The notes beneath the pieces are model-generated. The model had not been told where the DNA came from, ran no database searches, and worked only from the letters and a program-made list of their open reading frames with translations. The position numbers and the translations under genes are program-made. Shown here in pieces: positions 16,530-24,195 of a DNA stretch of 64,000 bases. The stretch is from Leptothermofonsia sichuanensis E412 (GTDB lineage: Bacteria > Cyanobacteriota > Cyanobacteriia > Leptolyngbyales > Leptolyngbyaceae). The stretch lies in contig NZ_CP072600.1 of assembly GCF_019891175.1 (NCBI RefSeq), positions 4,340,001 through 4,404,000 of the forward strand, written 5' to 3'. Numbering within the stretch: the stretch's first letter is position 1; each line of letters opens with the position of its first letter.

Positions 16530-17156
16530 ATGGTAAGCAAAGTCCCCCTGAATATTCAAACGTGCAGTCAGGTTGCTGAAGTGTCCCCTCCGGTTGCCAG
16601 CCTGGGAACCAATCCCTCCCATCTCAACCACGACTATGCCGAGGCAGATATCCTGCGCCTTTCTACCTTTTTCAGGAGCAACCCCAATCCTATCCTGGTA
16701 TTCAGCCCGGATGGCAACGTGGTAAAGACAAATCCGGCAGCAGTACGAATGCTCAAGCGGTTGCACATGGGTGAATTGGATCTATTACCGGAGGATCATG
16801 CCCAGATTGTGCAGTCATGCCTGGATGGCCGGATGCGAGAGTATGCGATCGAAGTCAACACCCACAATCGTGTATTTGCGTTGACCTATCACCCCCTCCC
16901 TGCCTTCAAGCTGGTCTATCTATACGCGATTGAAATCACCGAATTCAGACGGGCAGAGGAAGACCTGTTACGGATGGTTGCCAGTACGCTGACCCTGGCA
17001 AAGCAGGCAGTTCTACGCTTGCAAGCATTTCGTAAAACGCCGCCCCAATCAGTCAAGCCATCTCACCAGCAAACGGACCTTTCTGAGATGTTTGTGGCCA
17101 TGGATGGTTGTGTCTTTACATCCAGTAATCGTTTCGGTGAGTGGGACCTGGACTAG
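16530..17156 (+). CDS. PAS-domain protein
   Basis: 208 residues. Residues 40-145 fit a PAS sensor fold: LSTFFRSNPNPILVFSPDG, VKTNPAAVRMLKRL, then ALTYHPLPAFKLVYLYAIEI and TEFRRAEEDLLRM, the usual PAS-to-helix exit. No output domain (kinase, GGDEF, HTH) follows, so it may act by protein-protein contact or be a truncated kinase. The stop TAG falls exactly at the edge of a 94 bp MITE: its TA is the target dinucleotide. The sequence across the other MITE edge (TA then G) would also give TAG, so the pre-insertion gene probably ended at the same place. Confidence 0.8.
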   Translation: MVSKVPLNIQTCSQVAEVSPPVASLGTNPSHLNHDYAEADILRLSTFFRSNPNPILVFSPDGNVVKTNPAAVRMLKRLHMGELDLLPEDHAQIVQSCLDGRMREYAIEVNTHNRVFALTYHPLPAFKLVYLYAIEITEFRRAEEDLLRMVASTLTLAKQAVLRLQAFRKTPPQSVKPSHQQTDLSEMFVAMDGCVFTSSNRFGEWDLD

Positions 17157-17249
17157 TGGTTCGTCAACCTTGTAATTGTGAGTCTGGGGTCAGAAAAAGG
17201 TTATTATTTTGTGGGTTTTAAACCCCCAAAATAATTCTCGATAGACCAT
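17156..17249 (-). mobile_element. MITE of the IS630 (62.3 kb) type
   Basis: 94 bp between TA dinucleotides at 17154-17155 and 17250-17251. Ends read GTGGTTCGTCAACCTTG and, on the other strand, ATGGTCTATCGAGAATTATT. Read in reverse it aligns along its whole length with the element at 24245-24337. It carries no gene. It sits on the stop codon of the PAS gene. Confidence 0.8.
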
Positions 17250-17252
17250 TAG

Positions 17253-17426
17253 TGCATTGCGGCAGAAATTTTTCACCACAAAGGCACAAAGGGACACAAA
17301 GGTTCTTAAAGCCTATCCGAAAACTTCCTCAGTCTAGGTTTGAGCTTTGTTCATTGGGGCTTTTCGGATAGGCTTTTAGTGCGCTCTGTGTCTTTGTGGT
17401 TGAAGCCAAAACTGGCGGGTTATTTT
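17253..17426. repeat. Composite repeat, second copy
   Basis: Inverted counterpart of 1511-1682: outer arms TGCATTGCGGCAGAAATTTT and AACTGGCGGGTTATTTTC. The 70 bp core hairpin (17308-17377, AAAGCCTATCCGAAAA with TTTTCGGATAGGCTTT) is in the same plus-strand orientation as in the first copy, hence inverted relative to its arms. CACAAAG and CTTTGTGG arms surround it. Confidence 0.75.
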
Positions 17427-17441
17427 CGGCAACCTGCACTA

Positions 17442-17636
17442 GTGACGGGAAATGCACCTCATCGCAAAGAAAGGTTTCATCTTCAGAGACTGGAGCTATC
17501 AAGGGTTCTGGTGTTTCAGGAGGATGAAACCCTGTTTGCCATCGAAGGGTTTATCGTTGCCGTCTATCTGTGCGTTGACCATCATTGCGAATCGTTACTG
17601 AGTCTCGATGCCTGGGTGGATGTGCTCCTAATATAA
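17442..17636 (+). pseudogene. Possible transposase remnant
   Basis: An open stretch reading MTGNAPHRKERFHLQRLELS and later ETLFAIEGFIVAVYLCVDHH, which recalls the N-terminal region of IS4/IS5/IS982-type transposases (a helix with a short acidic turn). It stops after 64 codons with no catalytic part. This is a weak assignment; it could be chance. Otherwise the 17427-17670 stretch is empty. Confidence 0.25.
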
Positions 17637-17670
17637 ACATTCACGAAGCTGCTGCTCACTTTTCTAAAGA

Positions 17671-18096
17671 TTGCAGGGTGTATCTGGCACGGGTTTTGAG
17701 AGTGGTCAGGCCGATATCGCCACTGCCCGTCGTCCTGATATTGTCGTTTTAGATGAAACCGTCATTGCCAGCGAACCGCTCTGGGAAAAAGAACCCGTGA
17801 TTACCCTGGGGCGATCCATCAAGCTCATTGTTGAAGTGGTTAGTACCAACTGGGAAACCGATTATGCCCGAAAAGTTGAAGAATATGCCCTTTTCGGAAT
17901 TCCCGAATATTGGATTGTGGATTATCGAGGACTGGGTGGAGTTGCCTTTATTGGAAAACCGAAACAACCAACCTTTACTGTCTGCAAACTCAATGAAGAC
18001 GAATATATCCAGCAACAATATCGTTTAGGAGAACCGATCGCCTCTAGCCTCCTGCCAGGTTTCCAGATTCGCCTGGATGATATCCTGCCCCGCTAG
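17671..18096 (+). pseudogene. Uma2-family endonuclease, N-terminally truncated
   Basis: 141 residues of a Uma2 (DUF820) PD-(D/E)XK nuclease-like protein: ARRPDIVVLDE, IKLIVEVVSTNWETDYARK, VEEYALFGIPEYWIVDYRG and the C-terminal LLPGFQIRLDDIL. Intact members are about 190 residues; the first 45-50, including the usual YxxLPE-type opening, are missing and an in-frame stop lies just upstream of the TTG at 17671. The catalytic core survives. These genes are abundant in cyanobacteria and linked to mobile DNA, but their role is unsettled. Confidence 0.7.
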
Positions 18097-18175
18097 CCTG
18101 CCGATTCTGATGGGTTTCCATCAATCAGGCATGGCTGACTGAACGAACTGAACTCTTGCCAGAGGAAGCTTGAAA

Positions 18176-18418
18176 ATGACTACAGTGGCCATCGATCGCC
18201 TCACCTTGAAACTCTCTGGTCTTTGCCCACACCAGGGACAACACCTCGCCCAACTCCTCACCCAAAGGCCTGCCCATGCCTCTCTACCCACGGCATCCAC
18301 CCCTGACTTTGATCGCCTAAACATCCAGAGCACCGCCCAACCCCACGACAACCTCGATCGCTCTTCCTTAAGCCCTATCGTTTCAGAGCGCCTCAACCAG
18401 TTACTCAAAGCGGGGTGA
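18176..18418 (+). CDS. Small hypothetical protein, 80 residues
   Basis: Begins MTTVAIDRLTLKLSGLCPHQ, preceded by AGAGGAAGC nine bases upstream, a good ribosome site. The opening IDRLTLKLSGL followed by GQHLAQLL resembles a small protein I associate with contractile injection-system loci, but no other such gene lies nearby, so the link is weak. The rest is polar with many Ser, Pro and Gln residues. It may be an orphan or a relic. Confidence 0.5.
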   Translation: MTTVAIDRLTLKLSGLCPHQGQHLAQLLTQRPAHASLPTASTPDFDRLNIQSTAQPHDNLDRSSLSPIVSERLNQLLKAG

Positions 18419-18679
18419 ATGTTCCCCCATTTTCACTCACATCTGACAGATCACATCTGACAGACATGCATTATCTGAGTTGGAATAACAGATTTCATAT
18501 TCCTTTCATACAACGCCTGGACTCCTGCCTTCAATGCCCAAACCTGGCAGGCAGATCCCTATACAGAACTGATCTATGTGAGCATCATGCATTGAGAGCA
18601 TCAAATCTTTGCTCACGCTGTTTACGCATAAATCCATCACACAGCAAGGACAAAACCCTGAATAGATAGCTGCTGCCGC

Positions 18680-19447
18680 TCATTGCGGCTGCTGGCAGGT
18701 TGAAAGCCCGGTGCTCTCCGCCAGGCTGATCAATCCCAGATGATCTGGATTTTCCAGCAGCAGGTGAGCAACCAGTAATCCGGCAACACTCCAGGTCTGG
18801 TAAAGGCGGGCTTCCTGGCCAATCAATCGCCCATTGCTGCCGTCGTAGTATTCGGGGAAGCGGTCCTGAATCAACTGCTTCTGGGCAAGGGCGATCGCCC
18901 GCTCTGCCAGGTCTATTCTGCCTGTTTTCTGCGCCGCTGCTGTGAACAGCCAGAGCAAAACGGGCCAGTTCCCGCCATTGTGATAGGACCAGGGGCGATT
19001 TTTGGGATCACAGCCGGTTACAATCCGCCATTCCTCCCCTTCCAGGGCGGGAAAGAACAGCTTAACCGGCATATACCCCATCAAATCCTGCCAGCGCTGC
19101 TCAAACAGCGTCATGATCGCTTGAGATTCCTGGGGGCTGGCAAGGGACACCACCATTGCCAGCAAATTTCCCAGGGCAAAAAAGTGAAAGTCCATCTGTC
19201 CCGGTCCCAGATTGCCTGCCAGATAGCCGCCCTTTTCTGGCAACCAGTCCGTTAGCCAGGCAGGAATCGATTCTGGATAGATGTTGAAAGTATTGGCAAT
19301 TTCCAGCCCAAACTCCTCCCCCCTGTAGCGATAGATTTCTCGCAGGCGCTTCAAGTCAAGCCAGTAATATTCCCGCACATGGTAGTGCAACGCGCCTGAG
19401 CGATTCTGGATCTTGTGCCGGTAGGAGTCTCCCACCCCATCTGGTAA
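18680..19447 (-). pseudogene. GH100 alkaline/neutral invertase, 5' part removed by an IS
   Basis: The C-terminal 250 or so residues of a glycoside hydrolase family 100 sucrose invertase: [60 protein letters not shown] and [20 protein letters not shown] are family hallmarks. GH100 invertases split sucrose to glucose and fructose in the cytosol. Intact proteins are about 450-480 residues; the N-terminal half is gone. The break lies at the TA dinucleotide where the IS630 copy begins (19448-19449). The remaining frame opens without a good start, so it is probably not functional. Confidence 0.88.
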
Positions 19448-19454
19448 TACCAAT

Positions 19455-20024
19455 TTAAATGGGGTTCAGGGCAGATAGGGCATTCAGGATGAAGGAATAT
19501 CCTGTGATCGAAGCAATAACTTCTGGAGTCAATTGAGCCAGGAGTTGATCGACCTTCGCTTGGAGTTGCTCTAGCGTTTTGAACGAAGCCCACTTCAAAT
19601 CTGCCTTGAGGTATTCCCACAACCTTTCAATCGGATTTAACTCTGGGCAGTAAGCAGGTTGAAACAATAAAATCACATTCTCTGGCACCACTAAATCTTT
19701 ACTGCTGTGAAAACGCCCGTTATCCACTTGTAGAATGTTGAGACTATCGGGGTAGGCTTTGGAGAACTCCTCGAGGAACGCTTGATAGCAAGCAGTATCC
19801 ACATGGGAGAATTGCAAGAAAAACGACTCTCCGGTTGCTGGTTCGACGGCCCCATAGAGCCAAAACGCTTTGAACAACCATAGCCATTGCCCAATCGGTT
19901 TGATACCACAAGCAGTAATCAAGCGCCCAATCAGGGTTTTGAGTCCAAAGCGACTTTCATCCTGAGCAAAATAACGGATAGGACGCTCCTCCTGGATGAC
20001 TTGCCGAGCATACTGGCTCAACAA
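19455..20024 (-). CDS. IS630-type transposase, C-terminal reading frame
   Basis: 189 residues with the DDE catalytic residues: [13 protein letters not shown] (first Asp), [14 protein letters not shown] (second Asp) and [16 protein letters not shown] (Glu). It overlaps the upstream OrfA by seven bases at a run of seven A residues, TTTAAAAAAAC, where a minus-one ribosomal frameshift would join the two frames. Protein identical to that at 36441-37010. Without the 5' end the element cannot make full transposase. Confidence 0.9.
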   Translation of the reverse strand: MLSQYARQVIQEERPIRYFAQDESRFGLKTLIGRLITACGIKPIGQWLWLFKAFWLYGAVEPATGESFFLQFSHVDTACYQAFLEEFSKAYPDSLNILQVDNGRFHSSKDLVVPENVILLFQPAYCPELNPIERLWEYLKADLKWASFKTLEQLQAKVDQLLAQLTPEVIASITGYSFILNALSALNPI

Positions 20025-20399
20025 CTCCAGGTCATCTGCAAGGTTTTTTTAAATGATTCGCGCCGTTCACAATCCTGCTTGATATTTTGCGGACGAGCCA
20101 CTTTCAGCTTCGCTTGGAGGCGATAGCGCGTCATTTGGTATACCGCATGATACTCCGCTTCGACACCCAACTCCTCCGCTAACCACTGTTGCACAGCTCC
20201 ATAACTGGCAAATCCATGTTCCGAGTTCTTTAATCGCTTAGCCAGTGCCTCTTCCGCCCATTGTGGAATCTTGCGGACACCGCCAGACGACACTTTACGT
20301 TCCAGCATGGCACTCACCCCACCTTCCCGATACTGCAATAACCATCTCCCTACTGTATTGCGATGTTTCCCGATCGCCTTGGCAATCGCACCAATGCTG
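20018..20399 (-). pseudogene. IS630-type transposase OrfA, truncated
   Basis: HTH-containing N-terminal part (NTVGRWLLQYREGGVSAML, then EWAEEALAK-like helices). Its first codons are replaced by the IS3-type element at 20399/20400; the matching copy at 35.98 kb continues further upstream (VETPKDKERLQVLYWLKQEK). Ends in the slippery A7 run shared with OrfB. Confidence 0.85.
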
Positions 20400-20483
20400 T
20401 ATGATGTACCCCGAAAACTAGACAGAGGAATAAGATAGAGTCGCTGCCCGCAGAACCAGTCGAACTACGGAGACAATCAAGGT

Positions 20484-20774
20484 ATGCAGCGCAAACAACA
20501 CAGTGCAGAATTCAAAGCCAAGGTCGCTATCGAAGCGATCAAAGGACTGAAAACGGTGAACGAACTGGCAACCGAACACGGGGTACATCCGACGCAGATC
20601 CACCAGTGGAAGAAACAAGTCCTTGACGAACTGCCCGGCATCTTCTCATCCCGGCGTGCCCAAAGCCAGAAGGAACAGGAGGACTTAACGGCAAGCCTGT
20701 ATCAGCAGATTGGGCAACTCAAAGTCGAGTTGGACTGGTTGAAAAAAAAATCTGGCATTGTCGCTCGATCATAA
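20484..20774 (+). CDS. IS3-family transposase OrfA
   Basis: 96 residues: MQRKQHSAEFKAKVAIEAIK, then a helix-turn-helix (VNELATEHGVHPTQIHQWKK) and a C-terminal leucine-zipper-like coil (LYQQIGQLKVELDWLKKK). This is the DNA-binding half of an IS3/IS150-type transposase. The run of A residues after TTGG near 20741-20751 is the usual frameshift site into OrfB, which overlaps by 17 bases. OrfB is truncated, so transposition cannot occur from this copy. Confidence 0.9.
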   Translation: MQRKQHSAEFKAKVAIEAIKGLKTVNELATEHGVHPTQIHQWKKQVLDELPGIFSSRRAQSQKEQEDLTASLYQQIGQLKVELDWLKKKSGIVARS

Positions 20775-20914
20775 ACGCCAACTGGTGGAGCCAAATCATT
20801 CCGACATTAGTGTGGCACGTCAATGCGAATTGCTCGATTTAGCCCGCTCCAGTTGGTACTACAAGCCCGTTGCCGTAGACGCTTACGAGTTGCATCTGAT
20901 GAATCTGATTGATG
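20758..20914 (+). pseudogene. IS3-family transposase OrfB fragment
   Basis: About 52 codons of the start of OrfB (HKRQLVEPNHSDISVARQCE, LLDLARSSWYYKP). The catalytic rve domain is absent because IS1 begins at 20915. Confidence 0.85.
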
Positions 20915-20942
20915 GGTCGTGTTCTAGACTTGTTGTTTTAGG

Positions 20943-21410
20943 TTAGATAGCAAAACCAAACTCATAACGGTTAATAAATAGCCCAATCACAATGTCATGC
21001 ATCAGAATGGACTTAGAAAAGCAAATAGTTTTGCGAGCTAATCGCTTCAAGCGCGTGCGTAAAGTCAAATGCTTACGCTCAATCTTCTGCGTGTTCTGTT
21101 TGCCAACGGTATGAAGACTTGGGTCAAGCTGCCGCTCATAGGTTCCCCAACCATCTGTGTAAAACTGCATAATTCCAAACGGTTCTAATAACGCTTTGAG
21201 TTGGAGGAATGCTTCATCTTGATGCGTCGCCAACACATAAGCTAATATTTTTCCACTGTGATGGTCAATTGCATGCCATAACCAACGTTGCTGGGCTTTA
21301 GACTGGACAAAACTCCACATTTCATCGGCTTCTGCCTCTGTATCTTCCCACTGGCAAAGCTTTACGATGCTTTGAGCGGGTTCCAACTCAGCCAGTTTGA
21401 GTTCATTCAC
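20943..21410 (-). CDS. IS1 transposase InsB-type frame
   Basis: 155 residues, the catalytic half: EADEMWSFVQSKAQQRWLWH, DHHSGKILAYVLATHQDEA, MQFYTDGWGTYERQL and IERKHLTLRTRLKRLARKT, the DDE residues of IS1. Overlaps InsA by four bases, with expression of the fused transposase expected from frameshifting on the A-rich run at about 21428-21436. Protein identical to that at 61284-61751. Confidence 0.92.
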   Translation of the reverse strand: MNELKLAELEPAQSIVKLCQWEDTEAEADEMWSFVQSKAQQRWLWHAIDHHSGKILAYVLATHQDEAFLQLKALLEPFGIMQFYTDGWGTYERQLDPSLHTVGKQNTQKIERKHLTLRTRLKRLARKTICFSKSILMHDIVIGLFINRYEFGFAI

Positions 21411-21727
21411 GGCTTTGAGTTGACGATCTTTTTTTTTAATTCCTCAATCACCGTCGTTGGACTAATGTGAAGGACACGGGCAGTGTCTCGAATCCCACTC
21501 CCATTCATTGCCATATCGCTGATTTGTTGCTTGACTTCAGGCAGATACCCTTGATAGGTGTATTGCAAAATAAAGGTGCGCCGATGGCATCCTGAGTTTT
21601 GACAAAAGTAGCGCTGTTTGCCGTCTGGTGTTGTGCCGTGTTTGATCACCTCAATCCCATCACACACAGGGCAGTGAATTGGTTCTAATACCATAACTTG
21701 AGTTCCCGCAACTACTGACTTCTCCAT
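21407..21727 (-). CDS. IS1 InsA-type protein
   Basis: 106 residues with a zinc-finger-like N-terminus (PIHCPVCDGIEVIKHG and CQNSGCHRR) and a helix-turn-helix (DMAMNGSGIRDTARVLHISP). Differs from the copy at 60967-61287 by one residue, Leu in EELKKKIV against Phe in EEFKKKIV. The single base change alters the frameshift run: TTA plus nine A's here, TTT-A... with eight A's in the other. Confidence 0.92.
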   Translation of the reverse strand: MEKSVVAGTQVMVLEPIHCPVCDGIEVIKHGTTPDGKQRYFCQNSGCHRRTFILQYTYQGYLPEVKQQISDMAMNGSGIRDTARVLHISPTTVIEELKKKIVNSKP

Positions 21728-21772
21728 CTAACCAGTTCTTCGTAAGGAAAACAACAAACCTAGAACATTACC

Positions 21773-21948
21773 CCGCGCTGAAACCCAGTCATCGCTCGGC
21801 AATCTCCCGTTTCTGCTTCCCGTTTCAACCACAGGTCTAAGGTATGGCGACTGATGTTGAACATTCGACAGACATCAACTTTGCGGTGGCCTTGTTTCAC
21901 GGCTTCAATCGCTTTGCAACGCAAGTCGTAGCTGTAGGGGGCGGGCAT
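21773..21948 (-). pseudogene. IS630-type OrfA fragment (second subtype)
   Basis: Reads MPAPYSYDLRCKAIEAVKQG, VDVCRMFNISRHTLDLWLKR and TGDCRAMTGFQRG, the HTH N-terminus of a different IS630-type transposase. It is cut off by IS1 at 21772/21773. Its outer end is probably near 22010 (on the minus strand TATAGCACTACGCATTTGG). No second ORF remains. Confidence 0.85.
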
Positions 21949-22016
21949 AGGTGTTCCTAAACTCTCCTGATGGCTCTATAATAACGTCCTAACCCAAATG
22001 CGTAGTGCTATAGCAG

Positions 22017-22051
22017 GTCTGCACTTTTGCGGTTTAAGCAGAAGTGCAGAC
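22017..22051. repeat. Hairpin GTCTGCACTT...AAGTGCAGAC
   Basis: 14-base arms (GTCTGCACTTTTGC and GCAGAAGTGCAGAC) with one mismatch and a seven-base loop, right beyond the damaged IS cluster. Lacks a T tract. Possibly the edge of another mobile element. Confidence 0.5.
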
Positions 22052-23160
22052 AGCTCATCAAATCCGATAAAATTCTTGCAATTACTAGCTTTTAAGCTCA
22101 TTTTCAGAAAGCATGAAACGATGAGTGGACTAAAATTGGACTAAATTTGACAGCCCCTGGCATTATCGATTTTTATGGGCTTCGCACACGCTTTGCGAAC
22201 GGCTCCCTCCTTTTTCTAGCGTTAGCCGCGCGAAGCGCAGATTTAATGACAGAGAGCATTTCAGGCATCTTAATATGCATCTGCAAACGGTTTCCTGGCC
22301 CATCCGAAAATCTCCTCAGTCTGGGTCTGAGCTTTCACAGATGAGGCTTTTCAACCAGGTTATTAACCAGGCTCCATTCGTCTCATTTTCTTATTTGAGA
22401 CTTGTTTAAGTCCCAAATTAATTCTCTTGCTCTTATTTGAGACGATCTGCCATCACACGATCACCATCCCAGGAATTCAGGTCTCGCAAGTCTCAAATAA
22501 GTCTTAACTCGAGTCTCTCTATAATTTTTAGAATCTCATATGAGACAATCAGTTGAAAATTGACGATAGCGGTAGAGAAACTGGGAGAAATACCACACCA
22601 ATCAAGCCGGGTTTGATTTTGCTTAGAAACAGTTTGTAAACCCGTGTTAAAACCATCCAAACGTTTGCAAATCAAAGACTTCGAGGTTCAGGTCATTCAT
22701 TCTAGAAAACCTTGAATTCCTCGCTTACCAGGCTGTTCATATTTCTTTACAAATAGTTTCTTAGTGCTCACTAACTGAAAATTAAGCGAAGTCGTTTCAT
22801 AACACGACCTAAAACGCGAAGCATCTTTATGAGACAGCCCAACTCACTGACAGATCATTTTCATAGAAATCTCTAACACCAATCAACCATGAAGATGAGC
22901 ATACCCCTGAGTCCGGATAGCCTGTAATTTTGAGTCCGGATAGCCTGTAATTTAGGGATTTTGGTCTTTTAGAGGCTACTCAACTTCATAATGATTTGGT
23001 GTAAGCCTTATCCTGAAGATCGAGCGCATTTAGCTATCATCAGCCATCCATCTCATTTGTCTTAAATGAGTCCAATTATAAGCCTTAAAACGAGTCTCGC
23101 AGTCTCAAATTGGACTGACAGATGCAGATCAGGCTTCAGCGAGTATTGAGGTTGGCAGGT
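22052..23160. other. 1.1 kb non-coding stretch with TTTGAGAC motifs
   Basis: No convincing gene in either strand. The motif TTTGAGAC/GTCTCAAA and near variants occur repeatedly and in both orientations (22391, 22436, 22489, 22512, 22541, 23093, 23102). A 23 bp unit beginning GAGTCCGGATAGCC is tandemly duplicated at about 22909-22954. A decayed copy of the CTATCCGAAAA hairpin is at 22300-22356. GGACTAAAAT is doubled at 22127-22146. Confidence 0.55.
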
Positions 23161-23167
23161 AAAGAAA

Positions 23168-23533
23168 ATGGGGCGAATTCTCAAAAGCGGGCACGGATGG
23201 TGTATCGGTTGGGACACGGATGCCGAAGTCTTCAAAGGACTTGTGGGGACTGATGACTGGGCACTGGAGTTAACTGAAACAGAATTAAATGACTTTTGCC
23301 GCCTGTTTAATCAGTTGTCAGAAACAATGGTGCAAATGAGCCGTGAATTAATGGATGAAGAAGCGATCGCCTGTGAGGCTGAAAGCGATCACATCTGGTT
23401 GGAAGTGGAAGGCTACCCCCATGCCTACAGCCTGCATCTGATCTTGCTGACTGGCAGAGGTGGTGAAGGTCGATGGTCGGCTTCAGCCATTCCCGATCTG
23501 CTGCAGGCAATCCAATCCCTTAAGGTGTATTAG
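23168..23533 (+). CDS. DUF1818 family protein
   Basis: 121 residues, matching the cyanobacteria-specific DUF1818 family: MGRILKSGHGWCIGWDTDAE, LVGTDDWALELTETELNDFC, CEAESDHIWLEVEGYPHAYS and GRGGEGRWSASAIPDLLQA. The molecular role is not known; it is small, soluble and without a signal peptide. The gene is followed 33 bases later by tRNA-Pro in the same direction. Confidence 0.88.
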   Translation: MGRILKSGHGWCIGWDTDAEVFKGLVGTDDWALELTETELNDFCRLFNQLSETMVQMSRELMDEEAIACEAESDHIWLEVEGYPHAYSLHLILLTGRGGEGRWSASAIPDLLQAIQSLKVY

Positions 23534-23566
23534 TCATAACGATTGTGTTATATTTGATGAGCGCAT

Positions 23567-23640
23567 CGGGGCGTAGCGCAGCTTGGTAGCGCACTACTTT
23601 GGGGTAGTAGGGGTCGTGGGTTCAAATCCCGCCGCTCCGA
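23567..23640 (+). tRNA. tRNA-Pro (anticodon GGG)
   Basis: 74 nucleotides without encoded CCA. Acceptor stem CGGGGCG with CGCTCCG (one G-U pair), D arm GCGC...GCGC, anticodon stem CTACT/AGTAG with loop TTGGGGT, giving GGG for CCC and CCU codons, variable loop GGGTC, and T arm GTGGG TTCAAAT CCCGC. All pairings hold. Confidence 0.95.
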
Positions 23641-23646
23641 TAGGAT

Positions 23647-23671
23647 AAAACCCTCTCACTGAGAGGGTTTT
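23647..23671 (+). terminator. Intrinsic terminator after tRNA-Pro
   Basis: Perfect inverted repeat AAAACCCTCTCA with TGAGAGGGTTTT around a one-base centre, seven bases after the tRNA. The right arm itself supplies the TTTT run. Ends the tRNA transcript. Confidence 0.85.
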
Positions 23672-23700
23672 GCCGCTTTAAGAAAAGCTGGATCTGGTAC

Positions 23701-23870
23701 AGCTATTCTCAATCAGGTATCTCAACCTTGCAGCACAAGACTTAAAGGCTCTGTTGGAACAGGTTGCCAGGGGTGAAGAGGTAGTCCTGGTGGAGCAGGA
23801 TAGGGAAGTCGCCCGCCTGATACCCCCTCAGCCAAGGGAGCAATGGCTAGCGAATATAGTTAGCGAATGT
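23701..23870 (+). pseudogene. Phd/YefM-like antitoxin remnant
   Basis: Open frame through YLNLAAQDLKALLEQVARGE, then EVVLVEQDREVARLIPPQ, the usual core of Phd/YefM antitoxins. No ATG or GTG precedes it in frame with a ribosome site, and the C-terminal partner region is degenerate. An intact antitoxin gene of another subtype follows at 23908. Confidence 0.6.
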
Positions 23871-23907
23871 AATATACGGACCTTCCGAAGTTCTCTGCGA
23901 ATTAGGG

Positions 23908-24195
23908 GTGAACCTCCTCCAGGGCATTCGATCGCTCACCGAGTTCCAGCGCAACTCCAGACAGTTCCTTCAGCGTCTTAAGGAAACCAGGAACCCCCTC
24001 GTTCTGACGGTCAACGGTAAAGCCGAAGTCGTGGTTCAGAATGCTGAAGCCTATCAGTCGTTACTGGATCGACTGGAACGGGCAGAAGCGATCGCAGCCA
24101 TTCGCCAGGGACTCGCAGAATTTGAGGGCGGTGAAGGACGAGCGGCACGGGAAGCCCTGGAAGAGCTACGGGTAAAGCATGATATTTCGCGTTGA
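23908..24195 (+). CDS. Type II antitoxin, Phd/YefM family
   Basis: 95 residues from a GTG (MNLLQGIRSLTEFQRNSRQF, LVLTVNGKAEVVVQNAEAYQ, SLLDRLERAEAIAAIRQGL). The N-terminal half is the DNA-binding YefM fold; the C-terminal half (EFEGGEGRAAREALEELR) is the toxin-binding tail. The toxin gene starts within the last codons (ATG at 24179) and is cut by a MITE after 22 codons, leaving the antitoxin without a functional partner here. Confidence 0.8.
   Translation: MNLLQGIRSLTEFQRNSRQFLQRLKETRNPLVLTVNGKAEVVVQNAEAYQSLLDRLERAEAIAAIRQGLAEFEGGEGRAAREALEELRVKHDISR

Larger units (their letters stand above)
19450..20399 (-). mobile_element. IS630-type element, copy 1, 5'-truncated
   Basis: 950 bp matching 36066-37015 essentially end to end in the opposite direction. 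The 3' end CCAATTTAAATGGGG abuts TA. The 5' end is cut at 20399 by the IS3-type element, removing the first part of OrfA and the other terminal repeat. Confidence 0.9.
20400..20914 (+). mobile_element. IS3-family element, truncated
   Basis: Left end near TGATGTACCCCGAAAACTAG, typical of IS3-type ends. Carries intact OrfA and only the first 50 or so codons of OrfB, which is cut at 20914/20915 by IS1. No right end remains. Confidence 0.85.
20915..21772 (-). mobile_element. IS1-family element, copy 1
   Basis: 858 bp with imperfect terminal repeats GGTCGTGTTCTAGACTTG and GGTAATGTTCTAGGTTTG. Same length and nearly the same sequence as the copy at 60922-61779, in opposite orientation. The flanking 8-9 bases (GATTGATG and CCGCGCTG) do not match, so no target duplication is present. 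Confidence 0.92.

Noticed and set aside
22803-22814. AACACGACCTAA, identical to the IS1 right end plus its flank at 61771-61782
   Set aside because: Only 12 bases match and nothing else of IS1 is nearby, so chance is a sufficient explanation.
22052-23640. End of a CRISPR-associated Tn7-like transposon beside tRNA-Pro
   Set aside because: No Tns or Cas genes are present, the tRNA's 3' end faces away from the motif cluster, and the motif differs from the transposon ends I know.
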